Source of the DNA: HXMU1420-13 sp965249965
Lineage (GTDB): Bacteria > Bacteroidota > Rhodothermia > Balneolales > Balneolaceae
Length of the DNA stretch: 64,000 nt
Assembly: GCA_965249965.1 (NCBI GenBank)
Contig: OZ252262.1
Coordinates: forward strand, 1,054,001-1,118,000
Direction: 5' to 3'
Shown here piece after piece: positions 34,426 through 42,388 of this stretch (the stretch's first letter is position 1; each line of letters begins with the position of its first letter). Under the pieces are notes generated by a model. The model worked only from the letters and a program-made list of their open reading frames with translations, did not search any database and was not told where the DNA came from. The translations under genes were made by a program, and so were the position numbers.

Positions 34426-35244
34426 TTATTTTTCCAGTGGTTGTTTAAAGAGATTTTTGAGTTTTTGACTCTCCTCAGATTTGAATTCCTTGAGTCCCAG
34501 CTGAATCTCTTCCAAATTCTTTCGTGTACGAAATGTGCTGAAAATGACATCCCAAAAAGAAAACAGGGAACCAAAATTTGAATCTGTTTCTGGTTGCCAG
34601 TCAGAATGGTGCACTTTATGCAACGAAGGCGTAATAATGATTCTTCGTAGCCAAGCATCGATGTTTTTTGGGATTTGAATGTTTGCGTGATGAAATTGAA
34701 TCACCAATACCGCAATAATCTCATACACCAATAGCTCCCACAAGTGCATCCCCAGCAGAATTAATATGGGGACTCTAAGTGCAGATGATAGAATAATTTC
34801 TCCCATATGAAATCTTGTAGCAGTGGTCACATTCATGAAGGGATCGGAGTGATGCAGGCGATGAAAACGCCATAAAAATGGAATTGCATGATTAATTCTG
34901 TGCCAGCTATACATCCAAAAATCAAACAAGAGAAGTACCAGTGCTACCCGAAGAATGAGTGCATACTCCCCAAGGAATGGTTCAATCCAATGCAATAAGC
35001 CTATTGAATGTTCATCGGCCCAGAGAGTTGCCCAGAGCCATAAGCCCGAAAAAATAAGAGTGATTATCAGAGCATTAACTCCCCCAATAATCAGATTTTT
35101 AAGATAATGCCTGTTTCGGTCTTTGGTAGAATTCTTGAAAAAATCAAAAAATGGATGAAAAGACTCATACACACCTAGAATGATGAGCCCAAGAACTGCG
35201 AGTCCGGCCTGAGTACCAGATAATAAATTAATGATAGAATCCAT
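34426..35244 (-). CDS. sterol desaturase / fatty acid hydroxylase family membrane protein
   Basis: A di-iron membrane oxygenase of 272 residues. Helices cover about 10-30, 48-72, 95-110 and 155-185. The histidine clusters of the FA-hydroxylase family are visible: HRINH near 123, HRLHHSD near 137, HHANI near 198 and HKVHHSD near 222. These would bind two irons and hydroxylate or desaturate a lipid or isoprenoid. The specific lipid is unknown. It is divergent from the hypothetical gene at 35402 and separated from rpmH by about 95 bp. Confidence 0.9.
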   Translation of the reverse strand: MDSIINLLSGTQAGLAVLGLIILGVYESFHPFFDFFKNSTKDRNRHYLKNLIIGGVNALIITLIFSGLWLWATLWADEHSIGLLHWIEPFLGEYALILRVALVLLLFDFWMYSWHRINHAIPFLWRFHRLHHSDPFMNVTTATRFHMGEIILSSALRVPILILLGMHLWELLVYEIIAVLVIQFHHANIQIPKNIDAWLRRIIITPSLHKVHHSDWQPETDSNFGSLFSFWDVIFSTFRTRKNLEEIQLGLKEFKSEESQKLKNLFKQPLEK

Positions 35245-35401
35245 GTCCGCGAAAAGATACAGGTTGAGCTTTCAAGGCAACAACATGTAATGATAAGTAT
35301 AACCAATGTGGCTCATAGGAAGCACCAATATACAACGTGGAATGATATACTGTTAGATTACATTGATATTATTGAACTTGAATCGAAACACACATATTTC
35401 A

Positions 35402-35968
35402 ATGAATAACGATAGAATTACTGAATACACAACAGATTTATATAATTTCAATAAGCATTTTTTAAATGTGGTACAATCGCAAAAGGAGTCAGGCAAAGTA
35501 GAGAGTAAAAGGGCAGCAGCATTATTAAACGACATTGACGTGATGTTAACGAATCAAATCAAAGAAATTGAGAACTTTGAGAGTTTAATTGATGAGAGTG
35601 GTTTCGAGAAAGTTAAAGAGACCTTTGCCTCAATTACTGGAACAATCGCGGGAAATTTAGATGCAATACGAAACGACACAGTATCTAAGATGATTCGCGA
35701 TAATTATGCAGCATTAAGTATGCTTGCAAGTGGCTATACCATGTTGAATACATTAAGTATTGCCAGAAAAAATGATGCATTAGCTAATTTTGCAGCTGAT
35801 AACCTTGAAAAATTGGCGGTCATGATTACCGAGACAAGCAAAATCTTACCGTTCGTTGTTGCTGATGAATTAGTAGAAGATTCTGATGAAGCTGAACGGA
35901 TTGGAGAACAATCGATGAAAGAAACACAGCTTGCATGGAAGCCCGAACATTTATTTGTAGAAGAATAA
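35402..35968 (+). CDS. hypothetical helical protein
   Basis: I do not recognise a family. The ATG at 35402 gives 188 residues (the frame is open to 35363, without a better start). The sequence is almost entirely amphipathic helix with few prolines: repeated stretches such as NDRITEYTTDLYNFNKHFLNVV, FEKVKETFASITGTIAGNL and ALANFAADNLEKLAVMI suggest a four-helix bundle. No signal peptide is present, so it is cytoplasmic. A strong terminator follows it, which isolates it from secA. Confidence 0.65.
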   Translation: MNNDRITEYTTDLYNFNKHFLNVVQSQKESGKVESKRAAALLNDIDVMLTNQIKEIENFESLIDESGFEKVKETFASITGTIAGNLDAIRNDTVSKMIRDNYAALSMLASGYTMLNTLSIARKNDALANFAADNLEKLAVMITETSKILPFVVADELVEDSDEAERIGEQSMKETQLAWKPEHLFVEE

Positions 35969-35991
35969 GAATTGGCATTCAGCTCGACTAG

Positions 35992-36015
35992 CCCCGGTAT
36001 ATCCGGGGTTTTTTT
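35992..36015 (+). terminator. intrinsic terminator upstream of secA
   Basis: The GC stem CCCCGG (35992-35997) / CCGGGG (36003-36008) with loop TATAT is followed by seven Ts (36009-36015). It is 24 nt past the stop of the helical protein gene. Confidence 0.9.
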
Positions 36016-36146
36016 ATGCAAAATATTTTGACAGATTAAAGTAATTGGCTCAATATTTGTCAAAACACGTGTGAATAGTTGAACCACCAAGGATGAAAGG
36101 TTAACTTTCGATGTTTGAAAATTAAATATCCACTCCAAGCGAGACT

Positions 36147-39100
36147 ATGCTAGATAAAGTAGGAAAGCTAATCACGAAAGTGTTTGGCTCTAAGAGCGAA
36201 AAAGATATCAAAGGTATCCAGCCCATTGTAGAGAAAATAAAGTCATATGGGCCAGAAATGGAGAAACTAAGCGATCGTGAGCTTCAAGAGAAAACGCAGG
36301 AATTCAGGAAGAGAATTCAGGATGCCACCGCAGAAACCGTAGCGGAAATTGAAGAAGTAAAATCGAAATTAGAAAATATTGAAGAGCTAAATCCAACGGA
36401 GAATCGAAAATTAGGAGAAGAGCTCGATCGGCTTGAGCAGCAAGAACTAGACATTATCGAAGATGTTCTTAATGACATATTGCCCGAGGCGTTTGCAGTT
36501 TTAAAAGATACCTGCCGTCGATTTGTCGGTAAAACATGGAAAGTAGCAGGTGATGAAATTACCTGGAATATGATTCCATATGATGTACAGTTAGTTGGTG
36601 CAATTGTACTTCATCAAGGTAAAATTGCTGAGATGAGAACGGGTGAAGGAAAAACGCTGGTAGCTATTTTCCCGGCTTACTTAAATGCATTAACAGGTAA
36701 AGGTGTACACGTAATTACCGTTAATAATTACCTTGCAAAACGAGATGCCGAGTGGAACGAGCCAATTTTCAATTTCCACGGACTCGAAGTTGCCTGTATT
36801 GATAATTATGAACCAAATACGGAGGCTCGCCGCCAGGCATATCGAAAAGATATTACGTACGGTACAAACAACGAATTTGGTTTCGATTATCTACGCGACA
36901 ACATGGTGATTAACAAAGATCAATTGGTGCAGCGAGAGCATAATTACACCATTATTGATGAGGTTGATTCCATTCTTATTGATGAAGCCCGTACTCCTTT
37001 GATTATCTCCGGGCCGGTACCAAACGATAATAAATCAGACAAATATATTGATATGCAGCCTCGTATTGAGGCGCTTGTAAATGCCCAAAAGAAATTAGTT
37101 ACCCAGCTAGTTGCTGATGCTCAGGCGAAGTTGAAAGATGGAGATGAAGAAGAAGCGGGCTTGGCCCTCTTCCGCGTTCAGCGAGGTTTCCCAAAGAATA
37201 CACGATTCCGAAAAATGCTGCAGGAACCGTCGATGCAGAAACTAATTCAGAAAACAGAGGCCGTTTATTTGGCAGATAATGCCAAGAACATGCCTATTGT
37301 GGACGAGTATTTATACTATGCCGTAGATATGAAAATGAACTCCATCGAAATGACGGAGAAAGGGCGTGAATTTGTAACCAAAAAAGGTGAAGACCCCGAC
37401 TTTTTCGTAATTCCAGATCTTGGTTCTGAAACGGCAGTTATCGAGCAGGAAATTGAGGAATTAGAGAAAGAAAAAATCACTGAGATTGAAAATAACGATG
37501 CTTTCAGTGATGAATATAAAGAGAAAAAATTAGCTGAAACTCGCCTTGAGGTGCAGCAAGAGCGGGAGAAAAGATTTAGCGAGCTACACCGCCTTTTTGC
37601 TGAGCGTGGAGACAGAATCCATACCGTAAATCAGCTGTTAAAAGCGTACACAAATTTTGCCAAAGAAGAAGAATACATCGTTCAGGAAGGTAAGGTTCAA
37701 ATTGTAGATGAGCATACCGGGCGAGTTCTATCAGGTCGGCGATATTCAGATGGGTTGCATCAGGCTATTGAAGCAAAAGAAAACGTAAAGGTTGAAGCGT
37801 CCACTCAAACCTATGCGACTATCACTTTGCAGAACTATTTCCGGATGTACAATAAACTTTCGGGAATGACCGGTACTGCCGAAACGGAAGAAGGGGAATT
37901 CAATGAGATTTATGAATTAGACGTTGTTGTAATCCCAACAAATCGTCCTATTCAGCGAGATGACAAAGAAGATTTAGTCTTCAAGACGAAGCGTGAAAAG
38001 TTTAACGCGGCGATTCAAAAAATTCAGGAATATCACAAAAAAGGTCAGCCCGTGTTGGTTGGTACTACCAGTGTAGATGTATCTGAAACAATGAGCCGAA
38101 TGCTGAAAAGAGCAGGAATTCCACACAATGTGTTGAATGCAAAACAACATGCCAGCGAAAGTGAAATTGTTAAACAAGCCGGCCAACCGGGTGCCGTAAC
38201 GGTAGCAACGAACATGGCGGGTCGCGGTACCGATATTAAACTGGCTCCAGGTGTTTTAGAAAAAGGTGGATTGGCAATTCTTGGTACAGAACGCCACGAA
38301 TCACGACGAATTGATTTACAGCTTCGCGGTCGTTCAGGTCGCCAAGGTGATCCGGGTGAATCGCAATTTTATGTTTCTTTGGAAGATAAACTGATGTCAC
38401 TTTTCATGAGTGATCGTGTTGCCGGAGTTATGGACAAATTGAGCTTTGAAGAGGGCGAGGTGATCACGCATCCATGGATCACCAAGTCGTTGGAGAGAGC
38501 GCAATCGAAAGTTGAGCAGAACAATTTTAGCATCAGAAAGCGTCAGTTAGAGTATGATGATGTACTCAACAATCAAAGAAATGTGATTTATGCTCGTCGT
38601 AAGCATGCTTTGTTAGGCGACCAGCTTCGAACCGATATCCTGGGTATGCTCGAAGAATTGGTTGAATCTATTGTGGATGATTTTGTGATGGCAGGAGATT
38701 ACGAAGGCTTGCACAAAGAAATCCTTCGTCAGCTTGCAGTGGATGTGGAATATGATGAAGATAACTGGAAAACGTTGGGGGAAGACGGTTTAACTGAACT
38801 AATCATAGACCGTGCACTCGAAGTTTATGCCAGAAAAGAAGAAGTAATGGCGAAGCCTCTGTACGAGGTAATGAAGCGAATTTCAGAAGCTGATCCTGAA
38901 CGGCGACCAGATCGGGTTCAAATCGTATTCACCGACGGACTGCGAAGAATGCGTGTGGTTGTGGATGTTGAAGCTGCGCTCGAAAATGAAGGGCGAGAAG
39001 TAGCCCGGGCATTAGAACGAAGTTCGGTTCTTGCAGTAATCGATGACAAGTGGATGCAACATCTTCGTGAATTGGATTCTGTAAAGGAAGGGATCGGTCT

Positions 39101-39536
39101 TCGATCTTTTGCACAGAAAAATCCTCTGCTGGAATACAAGAAAGAAGCTTTTGAGATGTTCAAACAGTTACTGGACATGATCAATCAGGAAGCTATTTCT
39201 CAAATTTGGAAATCCTTCCCGGAAGCTCAGGCTAACGAAGGAAAACTGCAGAAGGCGCAGCAGCAAAAATCTCGTTTTGATACCTCAAGAATGAAAACCC
39301 AGCATGCAGATTCAACCGGTATGGGCCTTCAAACAACTGCGGGCCAACCACTTGAGGGTGGAAAGAAGCCGCCTATGGGTAATGTGAAGAGAAAGCCAGT
39401 TGCCGTGGCAGTTGAGCCGGGTAGAAACGACACGGTTACCGTTCAAAATATGAGTTCCGGCGAAACGCGAACCATCAAATGGAAGCACGCTAAGAAACTT
39501 GTGGATGAACAAGGTTGGGTGATGGTGGAAAGTTAG
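36147..39536 (+). CDS. secA: preprotein translocase ATPase SecA, without the zinc-binding tail
   Basis: Motor of Sec-dependent export. Seen: N-terminal helical part with a long charged insertion (about residues 65-95), Walker A MRTGEGKT near 162-169, DEVDSILIDEARTPL (Walker B, DEVD), and the preprotein cross-linking region. NBD2 has TIATNMAGRGTDIKL-like VATNMAGRGTDIKL and LRGRSGRQGDPG. The helical scaffold and wing follow to about 1030. Large family-specific insertions explain the length of 1129. The extreme C-terminus reads VEPGRNDTVTVQ...KHAKKLVDEQGWVMVES: the GRND start of the usual tail is kept, but the CPCGSGKKYKxC zinc-binding motif is missing and replaced by a short beta-like end. Confidence 0.97.
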   Translation: MLDKVGKLITKVFGSKSEKDIKGIQPIVEKIKSYGPEMEKLSDRELQEKTQEFRKRIQDATAETVAEIEEVKSKLENIEELNPTENRKLGEELDRLEQQELDIIEDVLNDILPEAFAVLKDTCRRFVGKTWKVAGDEITWNMIPYDVQLVGAIVLHQGKIAEMRTGEGKTLVAIFPAYLNALTGKGVHVITVNNYLAKRDAEWNEPIFNFHGLEVACIDNYEPNTEARRQAYRKDITYGTNNEFGFDYLRDNMVINKDQLVQREHNYTIIDEVDSILIDEARTPLIISGPVPNDNKSDKYIDMQPRIEALVNAQKKLVTQLVADAQAKLKDGDEEEAGLALFRVQRGFPKNTRFRKMLQEPSMQKLIQKTEAVYLADNAKNMPIVDEYLYYAVDMKMNSIEMTEKGREFVTKKGEDPDFFVIPDLGSETAVIEQEIEELEKEKITEIENNDAFSDEYKEKKLAETRLEVQQEREKRFSELHRLFAERGDRIHTVNQLLKAYTNFAKEEEYIVQEGKVQIVDEHTGRVLSGRRYSDGLHQAIEAKENVKVEASTQTYATITLQNYFRMYNKLSGMTGTAETEEGEFNEIYELDVVVIPTNRPIQRDDKEDLVFKTKREKFNAAIQKIQEYHKKGQPVLVGTTSVDVSETMSRMLKRAGIPHNVLNAKQHASESEIVKQAGQPGAVTVATNMAGRGTDIKLAPGVLEKGGLAILGTERHESRRIDLQLRGRSGRQGDPGESQFYVSLEDKLMSLFMSDRVAGVMDKLSFEEGEVITHPWITKSLERAQSKVEQNNFSIRKRQLEYDDVLNNQRNVIYARRKHALLGDQLRTDILGMLEELVESIVDDFVMAGDYEGLHKEILRQLAVDVEYDEDNWKTLGEDGLTELIIDRALEVYARKEEVMAKPLYEVMKRISEADPERRPDRVQIVFTDGLRRMRVVVDVEAALENEGREVARALERSSVLAVIDDKWMQHLRELDSVKEGIGLRSFAQKNPLLEYKKEAFEMFKQLLDMINQEAISQIWKSFPEAQANEGKLQKAQQQKSRFDTSRMKTQHADSTGMGLQTTAGQPLEGGKKPPMGNVKRKPVAVAVEPGRNDTVTVQNMSSGETRTIKWKHAKKLVDEQGWVMVES

Positions 39537-39544
39537 TAGATTAT

Positions 39545-40195
39545 TTAGTTATCGAAGCTAAATATTGAAATGTCTAACCCAATTCCAAATTCAAAACCAG
39601 AGCTATAAATCTGTTCGTCTAAGGATACCTGAATAAGTCTTGGTGAACCATCGTTATAACGGGCGGTTACACCTGTTACAGTTTCGGTTTGCGTTCTAAT
39701 GAAACGATAGCCTGAACTAACAAATAAACTTATCCTACGACTATAATTGAAGCTTAATTCAATAAAAGGATTGAAGGTTTCATGGAATTCATCTTCACGA
39801 ATCTCGCCTACTTCATTGCCTCTTTCAAAATTTCCCATTTTAAGTCTACCTATCCCAAGACCGGTCTTGAGCCAATAATCATTTTTTGCAAAAAATATAT
39901 ATGATAAGCTGAGTCCATATGAATAATCCATGGATTCATTAGATCCGTTTGAAAAGTAAAACTTCAAAGAAGTTGGAATGGGACCTAAGTTATTGATAAC
40001 TACTCTAAACTCTTCAATATCTGATTGATCATATCTTTCAGAATTGAGGGTATAGCTCGATAAAAACTTTTTTTCTAGTCCAAAATCTAAAGTGCTATAC
40101 TTTTGTGCTATTAAATCAACCTGATTAGAAAGAAGAATCAAACACAGATAAAAGGCCTTTTTAATATTCAAAATATAGCCAATCATAACAGGCAA
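39545..40195 (-). CDS. predicted outer-membrane beta-barrel-like protein
   Basis: A 216-residue exported protein. A hydrophobic signal segment (about residues 12-27, ending LIAQ) is followed by alternating amphipathic strands rich in Tyr, Ser and Gly (DYSYGLSLSYIFF, PFIELSFNYSRRISLFVSSGYRFI, SGFEFGIGLDISIF) and a terminal aromatic stretch. This is the pattern of small porin-like or outer-membrane-insertion proteins. No family assigned. Two near ATGs (40195 and 40186) make the start uncertain. It converges on secA with only 8 bp between stops. Confidence 0.65.
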   Translation of the reverse strand: MPVMIGYILNIKKAFYLCLILLSNQVDLIAQKYSTLDFGLEKKFLSSYTLNSERYDQSDIEEFRVVINNLGPIPTSLKFYFSNGSNESMDYSYGLSLSYIFFAKNDYWLKTGLGIGRLKMGNFERGNEVGEIREDEFHETFNPFIELSFNYSRRISLFVSSGYRFIRTQTETVTGVTARYNDGSPRLIQVSLDEQIYSSGFEFGIGLDISIFSFDN

Positions 40196-40673
40196 GAATT
40201 TTTGGGGAGTTATTCGTAATTGAGATAAAACATTCAGAAATTTGTTCGCTTTAAAAAACTAAATAGAATCGTATAACCCTAAAAGGGTGATAGGTAAAGC
40301 AAATAATCGAGTTGTTTTCATGATGTTCCTCATTTCTCTCTAACTCGTTCAGAAATAAGATGTATCAATATGTTATTTTTTACAAATAAGATTCTGTTTT
40401 CTTTTTTTTTGAGGGGATAAAATTGGTTAAGAATTCTATTGAGTTGAAACACTAACTGGAATTATGATTTCCGATAAAGTCGAAATAGTTAGGGTCAATT
40501 CCTTCTAGTGCCGTTGGGCCAATTCATGAATTGGCCGTACTGATTTCAGTAATTGTTAATGTGGGTCTATTTATGAATTGATATTACACTTCTTTGATAC
40601 AGATTTAACATTGGTTTTAAGGTTTCATTTCTTATGTTTGTAGCCCATATTAAGATAATGTTAAGGCCAAAGA
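40196..40673. other. 478-bp gene-free interval with a palindrome and a promoter
   Basis: No convincing gene is seen. A 20-codon minus-strand frame at 40259-40321 begins like a signal peptide (MKTTRLFALP) but stops at once; it is probably a remnant or chance. The rest is A/T-rich and holds the perfect palindrome at 40517-40536 and a promoter-like TTGG-18 bp-TATGTTTG (40611-40640) for the ROK-like gene. Confidence 0.5.
40517..40536. repeat. perfect 20-bp palindrome GGCCAATTCATGAATTGGCC
   Basis: The 20-base sequence is identical to its reverse complement. A 21-plus-base relative with one mismatch in the arm lies inverted at 30907-30932. Intergenic location in both cases points to a dispersed palindromic element. 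Confidence 0.75.
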
Positions 40674-41447
40674 GTGCAGATATTAGGCATCGTTATTGAT
40701 GGCGAGAGCGTAAAGGGTGCGATTGTTGACACTGATACCGGAGAGATTCTATCAGAAAAACGATCTATTGATGCTATTGAAGATACCCGACCTCATAAAC
40801 TCATCTCAAAAATGCACAAGGTTGTTAAAAAACTGGATTGGGATGGTCCCATTGGTGTGGCATTGCCAGCAGCCGTTCGGAAAGGCCGAATTCTATCTAC
40901 CCAGGTATTAGATGAAGCGTGGATTGACGCGGACGCTGATCATCTTTTTTCAGAGATTACAGGATGTGATGTTCAAGTGGTAAGTGCACCGGATGCAGCT
41001 GGTTTAGCAGAAATAAATTTGGGCAAAGGAAAAGGTGTGCGAGGGACGGTAATCATGTTAACCGTTGGCGATACAATAGGCTCCAGCATGTTTGCTGATG
41101 GTAATTTAGTTGCAAATACCAGTCTTAGCGAAATTGAATTTAATGGTATATCTGTAGAGAAAAGGGCGTCAAACAAAGCTCGCAAAGAAGAAGGAATAGG
41201 GCGAAAAACTTGGGCAAAACGGTTACAGTCTACTTTGAAACAATTTGAAAAGCTTTTCTACCCAGAGTTATTCATTATTGGTGGGCAGATAAGTTCAAAG
41301 TCAGACAAAACGTTGCCATACATCAAAATAAATACCAGACTTAAACCTGCAGAATTCAAAAATGACGCGGCACTTGTAGGAGCGGCATTGTTCATGAAAA
41401 AAAGAATTCTGAAAATGAATAAAACCGCTGCTAACAAAGAGGGCTAA
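40674..41447 (+). CDS. ROK-family polyphosphate-glucokinase-like pseudoenzyme
   Basis: A 257-residue protein, GTG start, promoter-like element at 40633-40640. It is clearly paralogous to the intact polyphosphate glucokinase at 50799-51551 (shared ILGI...KGAIVDT, LDW.G.IGVALPAAV, DAAGLAEI.LGKG, FEKLFYPELFIIGG.ISSK, GAALF). All functional motifs differ. The phosphate-1 loop DVGGSGIKG is VIDGESVKG. The catalytic VNDVDAAG is VSAPDAAG, with the Asp lost. FGTGIGTA is VGDTIGSS, and ELGH is SEIEF. The fold looks maintained under selection, but kinase chemistry is unlikely. It may act as a sugar or phosphate sensor or a partner of the active enzyme. The 3' end overlaps the convergent LysR gene by four bases. 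Confidence 0.82.
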   Translation: MQILGIVIDGESVKGAIVDTDTGEILSEKRSIDAIEDTRPHKLISKMHKVVKKLDWDGPIGVALPAAVRKGRILSTQVLDEAWIDADADHLFSEITGCDVQVVSAPDAAGLAEINLGKGKGVRGTVIMLTVGDTIGSSMFADGNLVANTSLSEIEFNGISVEKRASNKARKEEGIGRKTWAKRLQSTLKQFEKLFYPELFIIGGQISSKSDKTLPYIKINTRLKPAEFKNDAALVGAALFMKKRILKMNKTAANKEG

Positions 41448-42322
41448 ATTAGCGCTAACAATTTTTGTAATAGCGGATTGTGATGATCTTTTTTCCAAAT
41501 AGCGGAAAGCGTGGTTCTTTGCTGTATAGTTGTTAATTCAATGCTTTTAATATTTAACGAATAGCCTTGAGTTAATGAGCTTGGAACTATTCCAATTCCT
41601 AAATTTTGCTCAACTAACCGGAAGATGGTGTTTGCATGTACAGATTCGTGCGCAACTTTAGGTGTGAAATGCTCATCTTCAAAAATGCTCATAATCTTTT
41701 CAAAGTAGCCATGGCTATATTGGCTTGAGAAGAGGATAAAATTTTCGTCCTTTAGCTGGCTCACTGACTTAAAGTTGGTTTGATCCAATTCGTGAACAGC
41801 AGGCAATACAAGACTAAATGTTTCTTCCAAAACATCTTTTTTTTCTAGCCCTTCGGGAAGCCTCATCGTTCGAATGAAGCCAATGTCAATCTGGTCATTT
41901 CTGATACGATCAATTTGTTCCTGATTTGGCAGCTCAGTTAGTGCTGTATGCAAGCCGGGTGTCATTTTCTGAATTTCTGATATCAAGTTTGGGATGATAC
42001 TATTCATTGCAGAACCCACAAATCCGATTCTAATCTCGCCAACGTCGCCATGCTCTATGTGACGGATATTTTTCCTTACAAAATCCAGATGATTGAATAA
42101 AAACTGAGCTTCTTCCTGTAGATATTCGCCTGTCTCGGTTAATGCGACATTTCTTTTGTCTCGCGAAAATAATGAAGTATTTAGTATGTCTTCAAGCTGT
42201 TGAATTTGCCTGCTTAAGGCTGGTTGTGTGATGTATAACTTGACTGCAGCCTTCCCAAAATGCAGCTCTTCGCTGAGTACTTTGAAATATTTTAAATGCC
42301 GATATTCTATTTCATTACTCAT
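41444..42322 (-). CDS. LysR-family transcriptional regulator, probable hut regulator
   Basis: A 292-residue LTTR. N-terminal winged helix-turn-helix (residues 6-65): YFKVLSEELHFGKAAVKLYITQPALSRQIQQLE. The effector-binding domain is about 90-290 (EIRIGFVGSAMNSIIPNLI, IDIGFIRTM, LVEQNLGIGIVPSS). It is divergent from hutH with a 66-bp gap holding a dyad typical of LTTR sites. Control of the hut operon is therefore likely, with urocanate or histidine as possible co-inducer; that is inference. Confidence 0.92.
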   Translation of the reverse strand: MSNEIEYRHLKYFKVLSEELHFGKAAVKLYITQPALSRQIQQLEDILNTSLFSRDKRNVALTETGEYLQEEAQFLFNHLDFVRKNIRHIEHGDVGEIRIGFVGSAMNSIIPNLISEIQKMTPGLHTALTELPNQEQIDRIRNDQIDIGFIRTMRLPEGLEKKDVLEETFSLVLPAVHELDQTNFKSVSQLKDENFILFSSQYSHGYFEKIMSIFEDEHFTPKVAHESVHANTIFRLVEQNLGIGIVPSSLTQGYSLNIKSIELTTIQQRTTLSAIWKKDHHNPLLQKLLALI

Positions 42323-42333
42323 AGTAATTATTC

Positions 42334-42350
42334 AATACTAACTAAGTATT
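42334..42350. promoter_or_regulatory. LysR-type operator dyad between lysR and hutH
   Basis: AATACT-N5-AGTATT is a perfect interrupted dyad that contains the LTTR core T-N11-A. It sits in the middle of the 66-bp divergent region, 12 bp from the regulator start and 39 bp from hutH. Confidence 0.6.
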
Positions 42351-42388
42351 ACAATGTATGAAAGGAATAAGCTAGATTTAAATTAAAA

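Noticed and set aside
34331..35401. Chromosome origin next to rpmH-rnpA-yidC
   Set aside because: No dnaA or dnaN, and no cluster of DnaA boxes noticed; a desaturase gene occupies the neighbouring place.
40259..40321. Minus-strand 20-codon frame with a signal-like start
   Set aside because: It stops at once and has no ribosome site; a leader peptide or gene remnant cannot be supported.
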